From Sulfobacillus acidophilus (GTDB lineage: Bacteria > Bacillota > Sulfobacillia > Sulfobacillales > Sulfobacillaceae), in the NCBI GenBank assembly GCA_003023745.1, contig PXYV01000003.1, positions 54,867 to 118,866 on the forward strand: a stretch of 64,000 bases of DNA, in the 5' to 3' direction. A program made the position numbers and the translations under genes. The notes under the pieces were generated by a model that worked only from the letters and a program-made list of their open reading frames with translations, was not told the origin of the DNA and did no database searches. Shown here one piece after another: positions 53,270-62,453 of this stretch (positions are counted from its first letter, which is position 1; each line of letters begins with the position of its first letter).

Positions 53270-54307
53270 ATGATGCCAATGGATCGGGACAAAGCGCTGG
53301 ATTTAGCGCTAGCGCAGATTGAAAAACAATTTGGCAAAGGATCGATCATGCGACTAGGCCAGGAGGCCAGCCGCGTTGCGGTGGATGTGATCTCGACGGG
53401 GTGTTTGACGTTGGATCTGGCGATGGGGGTTGGAGGCCTTCCGCGAGGACGCGTCGTCGAGATTTATGGCCAGGAATCTTCCGGCAAAACGACGGTAGCG
53501 CTGCACGCGATTGCGCAAGCGCAAAAGGCCGGGGGCGTCGCGGCATTTATTGACGTAGAGCATGCACTGGATCCCACCTATGCCTCCCGTTTGGGTGTCA
53601 ATCTGGACGATTTGTTGATTTCTCAGCCCGACACCGGCGAACAGGCACTAGAAATTGCTGAAGCGTTGGTCCGATCGGGGGCTGTCGATATTGTGGTCGT
53701 AGATTCAGTGGCCGCTTTGGTGCCCCGTGCTGAAATTGAAGGAGAGATGGGTGATGCGCACGTGGGTCTGCAAGCGCGACTCATGTCCCAAGCGTTGCGT
53801 AAGCTGACCGGCGCCATCTCGAAATCGCGGACGGTATGCGTATTCATCAATCAATTGCGAGAAAAGGTTGGAATCATGTTCGGCAATCCCGAGACTACCC
53901 CGGGTGGGCGCGCTTTGAAGTTCTATGCTTCGATTCGCTTAGAGGTCCGTCGAATCGATAGCCTAAAGAATGGTAACGACGTGGTCGGCAATCGCACTCG
54001 CGTAAAGGTGGTCAAAAACAAAGTAGCACCTCCTTTTAAGCAAGCAGAATTTGACATTTTATACGGCGAGGGTATATCGCGAGAAGGTAGCATTTTAGAC
54101 TTAGCGGTCGACATGGGTCTCGTTCAAAAAAGCGGCGCCTGGTATGCCTACGGGGATACACGTCTTGGTCAAGGCCGAGAGAACACGCGCGAGTACCTCA
54201 AGGCGAATCCCGACTTGGCCGATGAACTCGACCGGCGCATTCGGCTGGTGGTCCAAGGCGAACCGGAAACATCGGATACGGTGTCTGCCAAGAGTGATGC
54301 CGAGTGA
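53270..54307 (+). CDS. recA: Recombinase RecA
   Basis: RecA catalyses strand exchange and SOS cleavage. The protein is 345 aa with [13 protein letters not shown] near the start, Walker A GQESSGKT near 67-74 (the usual Pro of GPESSGKT is Gln), the AIEVVDS-like region [13 protein letters not shown], and INQLREKVG. No SOS box was recognised upstream. AAAGGGTGG lies before the double ATG. The end overlaps recX by 11 bases. Confidence 0.98.
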   Translation: MMPMDRDKALDLALAQIEKQFGKGSIMRLGQEASRVAVDVISTGCLTLDLAMGVGGLPRGRVVEIYGQESSGKTTVALHAIAQAQKAGGVAAFIDVEHALDPTYASRLGVNLDDLLISQPDTGEQALEIAEALVRSGAVDIVVVDSVAALVPRAEIEGEMGDAHVGLQARLMSQALRKLTGAISKSRTVCVFINQLREKVGIMFGNPETTPGGRALKFYASIRLEVRRIDSLKNGNDVVGNRTRVKVVKNKVAPPFKQAEFDILYGEGISREGSILDLAVDMGLVQKSGAWYAYGDTRLGQGRENTREYLKANPDLADELDRRIRLVVQGEPETSDTVSAKSDAE

Positions 54308-54764
54308 TCCAAAGTTTCAGGCGATGCGTTGGTTGGCGCAACGCAACTTGACGGTATGGGAGATGCGGGTACGGCTGGAAGCGCAAAACTTTTCGCCTGA
54401 GAGCATTGGGACGGTGCTCGACGAATTGGATCGCCTCGGTTATCTAAATGATCGCGCCGTAGCGGACCAAATTGTGCGAAAGAGTCTAACCCGGCGGGAA
54501 GGCCCCCAGCGTATCGTGAGTCGTTTGCGGCAACGAGGAGTTCCACCTGATCTGCGCGATACAGTGCTCAATGAAGTGATGGCGCAGGTGGATTGGCTAG
54601 AGATTGCCGAACTGGTTAGACAGCGTTACGATATAGGAAGTCCACGCGGGCGGGCACGATTTATCCGTCATCTTGCCCGGGAGGGATTTCCCGTTGGCGT
54701 GATTCAGCAACTAGCCGACGACGGGGAGAGGGGTGACCACGCCGATGGCGTTAAAGATTACTGA
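54297..54764 (+). CDS. recX: Regulatory protein RecX
   Basis: RecX binds and restrains RecA filaments. This short version is 155 aa, with three-helix repeats ([52 protein letters not shown]). ATG 54297 (GTG 54294 also possible) overlaps recA, matching the usual recA-recX coupling. The frame is open further upstream within recA and that part is rejected. Confidence 0.88.
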   Translation: MPSDPKFQAMRWLAQRNLTVWEMRVRLEAQNFSPESIGTVLDELDRLGYLNDRAVADQIVRKSLTRREGPQRIVSRLRQRGVPPDLRDTVLNEVMAQVDWLEIAELVRQRYDIGSPRGRARFIRHLAREGFPVGVIQQLADDGERGDHADGVKDY

Positions 54765-55035
54765 AGATTGTATTGCCTGTGGAGCTTGTGAGACAGAATG
54801 CCCAAATAGCGCCATTTCCGAAGGATCTGATTTGTATTTTATCGATCCTAACCACTGCACCGAGTGCTTCGGATTTTATCAAACTCAGCAGTGTGCTGAT
54901 GTGTGCCCGGTGGAGTCGTGCATTCGAGATGACCTCCATCGCGAAACACCCGCGCAACTTTTGGAAAAGTTCCACACTCTATACCCGGAGCGGGCGACCG
55001 AGAATACCGATATATGGAATGCACCGGTTCTGTAG
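54745..55035 (+). CDS. YfhL family 4Fe-4S dicluster ferredoxin
   Basis: This 96-aa protein has two Cys clusters: CIACGACETECP near the start, and CTECFGFYQTQQCADVCPVESC, with the long insertion typical of the YfhL group. It would carry electrons via two 4Fe-4S centres; the partner is unknown. ATG 54745 matches the family N-terminus; GTG 54733 is an alternative. It overlaps recX. Confidence 0.9.
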   Translation: MALKITEDCIACGACETECPNSAISEGSDLYFIDPNHCTECFGFYQTQQCADVCPVESCIRDDLHRETPAQLLEKFHTLYPERATENTDIWNAPVL

Positions 55036-55107
55036 TGGCAACCCGCCTATAAGTCTTAAGACGCATACCCTATAGCGCGTGGAAGCGAATCAGAAAGGGG
55101 TGTCACG

Positions 55108-55620
55108 ATGCATTTGCCGTCATTCGGCTGGGGAGGTAGTACGCGCGGGTTGGGTACGCTGATTGCCGTATTAATGCGCTATCCAGAGGTGTCCAGCGTG
55201 CAATGCAGCCCCGAAGCCAAGACCATCCAAGTCACCTTTGTCATACGGGGAGCAGTCCCTGCCAAAGTTGCACGCAAAATCCTTGACGATCTTAGGCAGT
55301 CGTTGCTCGCCTATCGCCAGATGACAAGGCGCCCGTTAAGTCTGATTGCACTCACCACTGAGGTGAGTAGCGACGTGACGACAATCGAGTTGACGCGGGA
55401 CACGGATACGGTGTCTGTCGAAGAAATCGGAATTTGCATCGAGATTCTGCGTGATCAGGCCGAGCTAACGGTGCTCTATGATCCGCATGATTTGCTAGAA
55501 GAGGACATGATGGTTCAAGAAGAAACCATTCAAGAGCGTCTGCAAACATTGGTGCAAGAAGGCTCGGGGCAACTTGTCGCCATGCGCGACGAAGGGCGCG
55601 TTCTCATTTTCAATACCTAG
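55108..55620 (+). CDS. Hypothetical protein between the ferredoxin gene and ymdB
   Basis: This 170-aa protein is not recognised. The N-terminal half is alpha/beta (GLGTLIAVLMRYPEVSSV) and the C-terminal half is acidic and helical (LLEEDMMVQEETIQERL). No signal peptide or membrane segment is present, and there is no KH or HD motif. AAAGGGGTG precedes the ATG. It occupies the place of rny (ymdA) in Bacillus, and its stop codon is directly followed by the ymdB ribosome site. Confidence 0.8.
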   Translation: MHLPSFGWGGSTRGLGTLIAVLMRYPEVSSVQCSPEAKTIQVTFVIRGAVPAKVARKILDDLRQSLLAYRQMTRRPLSLIALTTEVSSDVTTIELTRDTDTVSVEEIGICIEILRDQAELTVLYDPHDLLEEDMMVQEETIQERLQTLVQEGSGQLVAMRDEGRVLIFNT

Positions 55621-55633
55621 AAGGAGGCTTGCA

Positions 55634-56419
55634 ATGCGGGTTCTCCTGATCGGCGACATTGTCGGCAAGACCGGTCGGCGAATGATTGGACAACACTTAC
55701 GCGCAATGCGCAAGCAACTAGAAATTGATCTCGTCGTCGCCAATGGCGAGAACGCCGCCGGAGGAAACGGATTGACGCATGACGTGCTTGACGAGTTGCT
55801 GAGTCAAGGCGTAGATGTTTTGACATCAGGAAACCATATTTTTGATAAAAAAGAAATTTTTGATTTTATCGAGGACGTTCCTCAAGTGCTGCGCCCGCTG
55901 AATCTTCCGCCCGGGACGCCTGGCCGCGGGTATGTGGTGGTCAGCCCCGGGGGGACGCCTATTGCTGTCGTCAGCTTGTCTGGACGCGCGTTTATGCCGT
56001 TTCACTATGACGATCCGTTTCGAAGCATCGATGACCTTTTAGCGTCGCTGCAAAGTCACGTGGCCGCCGTCATTGTGGATTTTCACGCGGAAACCACCTC
56101 GGAAAAGGCGGCCTTAGCGTGGTATTTGGATGGGCGCGTGGCGGTGTTAGTGGGGACGCATACGCATGTGCAAACGGCAGACGAGCGAATTCTACCGCGC
56201 GGTACCGCCTTTTTGACGGATTTAGGCATGACGGGACCACGTGATTCAGTTTTGGGTGTCAGAACTGAACAGGTGATTGCCAAACTTCGGCAACAAATGC
56301 CGGTTCGATTCGACACAGCCCATGGAGCGGGTCAGTTTGGGGCACTGCGAGTGGACATCGACGTCCACAGCGGTTTGAGTACGGCCATTGAGCGTATTTT
56401 CATACGGGAAGAGGGATAG
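55634..56419 (+). CDS. ymdB: YmdB family metallophosphoesterase
   Basis: This 261-aa protein matches YmdB (LLIGDIVGKTGRRMI; ANGENAAGGNGLT; TSGNHIFDKKEI; GTHTHVQTADERILP; TDLGMTGPRDSVLG). Bacillus YmdB is a 2',3'-cyclic-nucleotide phosphodiesterase that affects biofilm and motility decisions. ATG 55634 follows AAGGAGG; the upstream-open frame overlaps the preceding gene and is rejected. Confidence 0.95.
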   Translation: MRVLLIGDIVGKTGRRMIGQHLRAMRKQLEIDLVVANGENAAGGNGLTHDVLDELLSQGVDVLTSGNHIFDKKEIFDFIEDVPQVLRPLNLPPGTPGRGYVVVSPGGTPIAVVSLSGRAFMPFHYDDPFRSIDDLLASLQSHVAAVIVDFHAETTSEKAALAWYLDGRVAVLVGTHTHVQTADERILPRGTAFLTDLGMTGPRDSVLGVRTEQVIAKLRQQMPVRFDTAHGAGQFGALRVDIDVHSGLSTAIERIFIREEG

Positions 56420-56422
56420 CGG

Positions 56423-57385
56423 GTGAACTTTCACGGACGGCAGCTGCCGCTGGTGGACACTCACGCCGATAGTTTGGGTTCGGTGCTAAGGGGCGAGCGG
56501 CATCTATATGAACAGTCCGAAATTGGCCAACTAGACTTTCCGCGCATGGCCCAGGTCGGTCACACCCTGCAATTTTTTTCGCTGTGGGTTGAGCCAGAGT
56601 ATAAGCCAGAACGGGCCATGCACCGCCTTCTGCAATATGTCGACAGCTTTTGGCAAGAAATCGGCGGGCACTCCGAATGGATAATTCCTGTCATAGACCG
56701 CGCAAGCCTTGCGCAAGTTGTAAGCCAAGGCAAGTTAGGCGCAGTCATGTCGGTGGAGGGAGCCGAGGGACTGGCAGCCGATCCCGCGATGGTGCGCATT
56801 TTGCATCGACTGGGCGTACGGCTGTTGAGCCTGACGTGGAATCAACGAAACGCTTTAGCGGACGGGGCGGGGGAAGACCCCGGCGGCGGAGGTGTGAGTC
56901 GGGCTGGCCGCGATGTGATTCAGGAAATGAATCGCTGTGGAATGGTTGTCGATGTGTCCCATTTAGCAGAGGCCGGATTCTGGGATGTGCTGGAATGCAG
57001 TAGCCATCCTCCTATTGCCTCCCATTCCAATTGCCGCGCTCTTAAAGCCCACCGTCGCAACCTCTCGGATGGTCAAATCCGCGCCTTGGCAGAGCACGGC
57101 GGCATCCAGGGAATTACCTTCGTGCGAGACTTTTTGGGAGGAGCCGAAGATATCAATCGGGTGGTTGATCACATTATGCACGCGTTGGATGTAGTTGGCG
57201 ACGACCGTCATACCGCCTTGGGGTCTGACTTTGACGGAGTCGAGCAGGCCGTCACGGGGTTAGAGGACGTCACCCAGTTGCCTCGGCTGGCGGAGACAAT
57301 GAGTGACAGAGGCTTAAGCGATACATCAATTGGTCGGGTTTTCGGGACTAACTACTTAGAGTTTTTTGATAACGCGTGGCGTTAA
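56423..57385 (+). CDS. M19 membrane-dipeptidase-like peptidase
   Basis: This 320-aa amidohydrolase-fold enzyme shows the M19 zinc sites: VDTHADS, SVEGAEGL, VDVSHL, SHSNCRAL and GSDFDGV. Family members cleave dipeptides, including D-residues. No signal peptide is seen, so it is cytoplasmic. GTG 56423 starts 3 bases after the ymdB stop; gene order suggests an operon with ymdB and pepA. Confidence 0.9.
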   Translation: MNFHGRQLPLVDTHADSLGSVLRGERHLYEQSEIGQLDFPRMAQVGHTLQFFSLWVEPEYKPERAMHRLLQYVDSFWQEIGGHSEWIIPVIDRASLAQVVSQGKLGAVMSVEGAEGLAADPAMVRILHRLGVRLLSLTWNQRNALADGAGEDPGGGGVSRAGRDVIQEMNRCGMVVDVSHLAEAGFWDVLECSSHPPIASHSNCRALKAHRRNLSDGQIRALAEHGGIQGITFVRDFLGGAEDINRVVDHIMHALDVVGDDRHTALGSDFDGVEQAVTGLEDVTQLPRLAETMSDRGLSDTSIGRVFGTNYLEFFDNAWR

Positions 57386-57398
57386 TGCGGGGAGGGGA

Positions 57399-58892
57399 AT
57401 GACAACGAGCGCAAATAATGTGGTGGTGCAAATCTCTGAGAAACAGCCTTGGGACGTGGAGGCAGACCTAATGGTTGTTGGCTTCTTTGACGGAGAGGCT
57501 TTACAGGATGTCGTGCGTGATCTGGATGTGCGATTAAATGGAACAATTAGCGAAGCGGTATCTCGGGGCGAGTGCGAGAGTACGTGGCTTAGTGGCTGGG
57601 AGACCGCAAGTCTGGGCCTTATCAAAGCGCGACGGGTACTCCTGTTGGGTTTGGGCAAACGCAAAGAGTTTGGCGTACGCGAATTGCGGTTGGCCGCCGG
57701 CCAATCGGCCCAAAAAGCGGTCGCGGCCCATGCTCGGTCGGTGAGTTTTTGGGTGCCTAACCTAGGGCTGGAACCGGCAACGGTAGCCGAAGCGATCACG
57801 GACGGATTGATGGTGGGTGAGTGGCGCTTTGCAGGATATGCTCAACAAAAGTCTGAACAGACGTCCTTGAAAGAGGCTTGGATACTCGGCCTGCCCGTGC
57901 AAGGAGCAGCGGGAGTCGAACAAGGAACGATCGCAGCGCGTGCGGAAAACTTAGTGCGGGAACTGGGCATGCGTCCCTCCAACAAGCTCTATCCGGAACG
58001 GTTGGCGCAAGAGGCGGTACAGGCGGCGCACGAGCACGGGTTCACGGCAGAGGTGTTGAACGAGGCGCAACTGCACGAGTTAGGGATGGAAGCGTTGCTC
58101 GGTGTGGGAAGCGGCAGCATCTATCCGCCGCGTCTCGTGGTTTTGCGCTACCAGGGCGGCGGCACACGCTCGCTTGCGCTAGTCGGCAAGGGCATCACAT
58201 TTGATTCGGGAGGAATATCCCTCAAACCCGGCGCAGGCATGGAAGAAATGAAATTTGACATGCTCGGTGCCGCCGCTGTGCTGGGCGCTATGTGTGTCAT
58301 AGCTGATCGTGACCTGCCGATTAACGTCGTGGGACTGATGGCGCTGGCTCAAAATATGCCGTCGGGGTCAGCTTACAAGCCGGGCGATGTGGTGAAAGCA
58401 TTTAATGGCAAAACGATCGAGGTGACCAACACCGACGCCGAGGGGCGAGTAGTGCTTGCGGACGCCGTCAGTTACGCGGCGCATTTAGGCGTGGACTGGA
58501 TTGTAGAAACCTCGACTTTGACCGGCGCCGCCATTACAGTGTTTGGCCATGAAGCGACCGCTCTCGTGTCTACTGACGACGCGTTAGCCGATCTGGTTGT
58601 ACAAGCGGCCGAGGCCGTCGGAGAGCGCGTATGGCGTCTGCCCATCTATCCCGAATATCGGCAATTATACCGGTCGCCCGTGGCAGATCTTAAGAACTCG
58701 CCTGGTCGCGAAGCCGGCACAATCACAGGGGGCATGATCATCGCAGAATTTGCCGGAGATCGCCCCTACGCGCATTTAGATATTGCGGGCACGGCCTGGA
58801 CGCCGGTGACACCGCTCAACGCCACCAAAAATGGTCCAACTGGGGTCATGGTGCGCACTTTATCGCGTCTGGCAGAACTTTTAGCCCGTTAG
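57399..58892 (+). CDS. pepA: Leucyl aminopeptidase (M17)
   Basis: This two-metal aminopeptidase removes N-terminal residues from peptides. The protein is 497 aa with the metal and catalytic region GKGITFDSGGISLKPG and NTDAEGRVVLADA (the usual Leu is Val). The N-terminal domain is variable. ATG 57399 follows GGAGGGG. It pairs with the upstream dipeptidase in peptide recycling. Confidence 0.95.
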   Translation: MTTSANNVVVQISEKQPWDVEADLMVVGFFDGEALQDVVRDLDVRLNGTISEAVSRGECESTWLSGWETASLGLIKARRVLLLGLGKRKEFGVRELRLAAGQSAQKAVAAHARSVSFWVPNLGLEPATVAEAITDGLMVGEWRFAGYAQQKSEQTSLKEAWILGLPVQGAAGVEQGTIAARAENLVRELGMRPSNKLYPERLAQEAVQAAHEHGFTAEVLNEAQLHELGMEALLGVGSGSIYPPRLVVLRYQGGGTRSLALVGKGITFDSGGISLKPGAGMEEMKFDMLGAAAVLGAMCVIADRDLPINVVGLMALAQNMPSGSAYKPGDVVKAFNGKTIEVTNTDAEGRVVLADAVSYAAHLGVDWIVETSTLTGAAITVFGHEATALVSTDDALADLVVQAAEAVGERVWRLPIYPEYRQLYRSPVADLKNSPGREAGTITGGMIIAEFAGDRPYAHLDIAGTAWTPVTPLNATKNGPTGVMVRTLSRLAELLAR

Positions 58893-58963
58893 CAAAGAAA
58901 CAGAACCCGGGCCAAGGAATAATCTGGAAACCAACGCGGTATACTGGGGCCGGAGGGGATATC

Positions 58964-59170
58964 GTGGTGGCAAACAACAGCGACGCGCGCATGGCCTGGT
59001 TGTCGGCGCGGGTGAACCAATTGGAGCATGAAGTGCTTCGACTGCGCGCCAGCCGCCGTGTACTGCTGGATTTATTGACGATGCAAGACCGACAACAGCG
59101 TTTGCGCATCGGAGCGCTTGAACGTGAGAACTATCGTCTGCGTCAAAGAAATCGCATCCGGCACAATTGA
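58964..59170 (+). CDS. Small coiled-coil protein
   Basis: This 68-aa basic protein is almost entirely helical with heptad-like Leu spacing (MAWLSARVNQLEHEVLRLRA; LRIGALERENYRLRQRN). There is no recognised family. GTG 58964 or GTG 58967 follows CGGAGGGG. TATACT at 58940-58945 could be a -10. Confidence 0.55.
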   Translation: MVANNSDARMAWLSARVNQLEHEVLRLRASRRVLLDLLTMQDRQQRLRIGALERENYRLRQRNRIRHN

Positions 59171-59227
59171 CACATCTGTATGATGCATCGAGCGTCGACT
59201 CATCCTAGCAACGGGGGGAAGACGCTC

Positions 59228-60307
59228 ATGCAACGTATCCATTGGTATGATTGGCCATCGCGTCACCGCAGCGCAGTCGCGGCAATTGCGGGAGTGCTGG
59301 GATTGGTATTGTTGATGTGGTTCATCGAGGCGTTGCTGGCACCGTCGGGCCCCGCTGCCATGCCTCCATCCCATTTGGGAATGCAAGTCGTGGGATTTTA
59401 TGAAAATAAAGTACCGGGTGATGGTATTCCCAGTTCCGAGTCCTCGTTTAATGCCCATTATCGACAACTCACGCAAGTTAGCCCCCTTTGGTTTAGCGTC
59501 ACTCCTGCAGGTACCGTTTTGAATACCGGATTTGATGCACGCTTTGTCGCCGATGCTGAGCAGCATCATGTGCCGGTCGTCCCTTTGTTTGTGAATACCC
59601 GTGGAAGTTCCCAGGTCTTGTTATCCCGCGCGATGCGGCGGAGAGCGGCGGCCAACATTACGCAGGTGGTACAGGCCGACCATCTCAGCGGAGCCAGCAT
59701 CGACTTCGAGTTGCTTAGTCCGTCGAGCCGGGCCGACCTATCGCGATTTGTCCACGATCTGTCCTCTGACTTGCATCCACAGCACAAGGTGGTCGCCGTC
59801 TCGGTGTTCCCCCTGTTGGGTGTGCCTACGTCGATCAACGGAGCCTACGACTATCGTTCACTGGCAAGAAATGCTGACTATTTGGTCATTATGGCCTATG
59901 ACCATCACTATAGTGGGGGTCTGCCTGGTCCCGTAGCCCCTTACAGCTGGGTCAAAAATAATGTTGTCGCGGCTCTTAAAGAGGCTCCGCCAGACCGGTT
60001 AGTTCTATCGATTGGCATGTACGGATATGATTGGATTAATAACGGGCAACCGGGTGTGGCGCCGACGGTAGCAGATGTGAGTGCAAAAGCGCTCGCCAAG
60101 TCGTACGGTGTACCGATTCGCTATGTCGCAGCGCAGTCCCAAAACGAATTTGTGTACACCCAAAATGGCGTGTCTCATGTCGTCTGGTTCATGGGCGACC
60201 GATCAGCGGCAGCCCGAGTCAAGTTGGCCCGCCAATACCATCTAGCTGGCATTTCACTGTGGCGACTAGGAATGGAGGAACCCGGATTTTGGCACGTGGT
60301 TCCCTGA
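59228..60307 (+). CDS. GH18-family glycoside hydrolase, membrane-anchored
   Basis: This 359-aa protein has an N-terminal membrane segment (SAVAAIAGVLGLVLLMWFI) and a GH18 barrel. The catalytic signature is GASIDFELLSPSSR with the acid Glu near 161; LVIMAYDHHYSGG and GISLWRLGMEEPGFW follow. Related Bacillus proteins (YaaH, YdhD) act on spore or cell wall glycan. No LysM domain is present. ATG 59228 follows GGGGGGAA. Confidence 0.88.
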   Translation: MQRIHWYDWPSRHRSAVAAIAGVLGLVLLMWFIEALLAPSGPAAMPPSHLGMQVVGFYENKVPGDGIPSSESSFNAHYRQLTQVSPLWFSVTPAGTVLNTGFDARFVADAEQHHVPVVPLFVNTRGSSQVLLSRAMRRRAAANITQVVQADHLSGASIDFELLSPSSRADLSRFVHDLSSDLHPQHKVVAVSVFPLLGVPTSINGAYDYRSLARNADYLVIMAYDHHYSGGLPGPVAPYSWVKNNVVAALKEAPPDRLVLSIGMYGYDWINNGQPGVAPTVADVSAKALAKSYGVPIRYVAAQSQNEFVYTQNGVSHVVWFMGDRSAAARVKLARQYHLAGISLWRLGMEEPGFWHVVP

Positions 60308-60326
60308 TGGGACACAAGGAGATCCT

Positions 60327-60887
60327 GTGGCAAGCGATTATGGCACGATGTTTTTGGCTTTGCTGTTAGCTACACAAGGTTCGGCCTTGGAGTGGAACCA
60401 TCACTGGGGTCGTGGTGTCTGGACCAGTATCACTCTCGCGGGGACGCTGCCAGTCCTAATGATGATGCCCTGGATTCCTGTGTCGGGCTTGAGGGTGGGG
60501 TGGTGTCTTAGTGGAGGAATGCTGTGCCTGCATGCATGGCGAGGGTTGGGGCGACACCCGATCCGCCGGATACCTTTAGCGGTGTTAGGCCTCGATGCTG
60601 CAGGAAGCTGGGTGGCACTGATGTTGAGCGGAGGATCGCCCCTGGCCATTGGGGCTGGCGCCGTGGCCGGCGCGATTTTGCCGGCCGCCCTGGGACCACG
60701 GGCGCAATCTGCCCTGGAGCGCTTGCGTCCACTTGAGGTGATATTGCTGGGCGCGGTGGGATGCAGAGCGCTTTTGAAAGGAGCGTTCGGCACTCCCGAA
60801 CCCAGCCTGTGGCCCCTAGGACTGTTAGCCGTTCCCTGGCTTATCGCCTGGGATTGGCATGCCGAGCACGCATCCATACCCAAATGA
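60327..60887 (+). CDS. Membrane protein of unknown function
   Basis: This 186-aa hydrophobic protein has about five or six membrane segments rich in Ala, Gly, Leu and Trp. No family is recognised. AAGGAG precedes GTG 60327. It begins 20 bases after the GH18 gene and overlaps the end of the convergent dedA gene by 47 bases. Confidence 0.7.
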   Translation: MASDYGTMFLALLLATQGSALEWNHHWGRGVWTSITLAGTLPVLMMMPWIPVSGLRVGWCLSGGMLCLHAWRGLGRHPIRRIPLAVLGLDAAGSWVALMLSGGSPLAIGAGAVAGAILPAALGPRAQSALERLRPLEVILLGAVGCRALLKGAFGTPEPSLWPLGLLAVPWLIAWDWHAEHASIPK

Positions 60888-61437
60888 CCCAGCACACAAG
60901 AACGATGAGAACGATTGCAGCAAAATAGTGGCTCACACGCCCCAAGTGACTCCAACTGGGACCCAGTCTAAATCCTAAGTACGTAAAAAGAATGGTCCAG
61001 GGCACGGCCCCGAGTACCGTGAAGCCGGCAAACCGCCCAAAAGGCATATCGGCTATGCCCGCCGGCAAGGAAATGTAGGTGCGAATGCCCGGCAATAACC
61101 GCCCAAAGAATACGGCACCATCGCCATGGCGTTGAAACCAGCTATCCGCACGTTCAATCTCGTGCTGACGCACGCCGATATAACGGCCGTACCGTTCAAC
61201 GAGAGCGCGCCCACCCCAGCGGGCAATGCCGTAGCCGATGCTGGCTCCAACCAGGCCTCCTAACAAGCCGGCCAGCATGACCATGGGCAAAGAAGCGTAG
61301 CCACGATAGGCGAGGTAGCCCGCATAGGGCAGAATGATCTCTGATGGGACGGGAATATAACAGCTTTCCAAGACCATGCCAAGAAACACCCCAAAAACGC
61401 CCAATGCTAAAATGGCGTCGGTCACGTGGGTTAACAT
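60841..61437 (-). CDS. DedA family membrane protein
   Basis: This 198-aa protein matches DedA/SNARE-associated proteins (LESCYIPVPSEIILPYAGYLA; GYGIARWGGRAL; FGRLLPGIRTYISLPAGIADM), with about five membrane segments. DedA proteins include undecaprenyl-phosphate or phospholipid flippases and affect membrane potential and drug resistance. ATG 61437 follows GGGGAGGA and overlaps the nitrilase stop (TGATG), so it is the third gene of a minus-strand operon. Confidence 0.92.
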   Translation of the reverse strand: MLTHVTDAILALGVFGVFLGMVLESCYIPVPSEIILPYAGYLAYRGYASLPMVMLAGLLGGLVGASIGYGIARWGGRALVERYGRYIGVRQHEIERADSWFQRHGDGAVFFGRLLPGIRTYISLPAGIADMPFGRFAGFTVLGAVPWTILFTYLGFRLGPSWSHLGRVSHYFAAIVLIVLVCWVIWVWMRARHANPRR

Positions 61438-62453
61438 CAACCATCCTCCCCGAACTGATATAATGCATCTAAAAACTCTCCCGGAGGTACCGGAAACTGT
61501 GCTCGGTGTTCGCGTTGCACACGGTCCAGTTCGGGCAGGGACACCACTGCCGACACAAAACTTTCTCCTACGGGGTGCAATGACTCCGCTAAAACCCCGC
61601 TGCCATCCGCAGACATCGCGCTCGGTACGTAAATGCCAGCTTTACCCGTCAAACGCAAGCCAAAGAGTCGGCCGGTTGCCGCTGCCACCACGCCCACCAT
61701 AGGAACGTCTTGCACCTGGGAAAAACAACCGCGGCGCGCCTTGCCCAGGGTGTATCGCGCCTCCGGATCAGCGATCGGGACCGCTAGAAGACGTGCCCCC
61801 TGCGCTTGCGCCATGCGGAACGTTTCATAATACGTGGCATCATTGCAGACCGCAGAACTCAGCCCCCACGGCAACATAACTTGCGGCGCTGCAATCGGAC
61901 CCGGAACCACACCCCACCGCTGTTCATCCACGAGCGGATGCCATTTTGCCTGGCGCATGGATTCAGTCCCGGATTGATCGAAGGTTACCGTGACGTTCAG
62001 TAAGCGGCCGTGGTCCACCATCAGCGCCGATCCCGCCACCGTAGTCAGGCGATACTGGCGACTCATAGCAGACATCCAACGGTACCAATGGCGATAGATG
62101 GGAGGGGCCAAAGACCTCAGCAAGTCGCGAATGGTATCGTCCGTGAGGGTCTGCACGGCGTTCGAGGGTGGCATGATAGAGCCGAGCAACGACAGGGGCA
62201 AATACTCCGGAAATACCAACAAATGGCAATGATCATCGGCGGCCTGTTCAAAGAAACGTTGGATACGTTGAGACCATTGCTGAACCTGTCCGACCGGTTG
62301 GGCATCCCACTGCACCGCACCGATTTTCACACGTTCGCGTGGCAACGGCATATTGCTGATGACACGGGACGTTGGCAGTGGCAGGTCGCGATTGAGCTTG
62401 ACTTTAAGCCACATGTTTAGCACGCTACGGGTAGCAAACGACACTTGCGACAT
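61437..62453 (-). CDS. Carbon-nitrogen hydrolase (nitrilase superfamily)
   Basis: This 338-aa protein has the nitrilase-fold catalytic set: Glu in LLVFPEYLPL, Lys in RQAKWHPLVDEQRWG and Cys in SSAVCNDATYYE. It should hydrolyse a nonpeptide C-N bond (amide or nitrile); the substrate is unknown. The first 45 residues are an extra segment before the fold. ATG 62453 overlaps the stop of the upstream pseudo-nitrilase (TGATG). Confidence 0.85.
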   Translation of the reverse strand: MSQVSFATRSVLNMWLKVKLNRDLPLPTSRVISNMPLPRERVKIGAVQWDAQPVGQVQQWSQRIQRFFEQAADDHCHLLVFPEYLPLSLLGSIMPPSNAVQTLTDDTIRDLLRSLAPPIYRHWYRWMSAMSRQYRLTTVAGSALMVDHGRLLNVTVTFDQSGTESMRQAKWHPLVDEQRWGVVPGPIAAPQVMLPWGLSSAVCNDATYYETFRMAQAQGARLLAVPIADPEARYTLGKARRGCFSQVQDVPMVGVVAAATGRLFGLRLTGKAGIYVPSAMSADGSGVLAESLHPVGESFVSAVVSLPELDRVQREHRAQFPVPPGEFLDALYQFGEDG

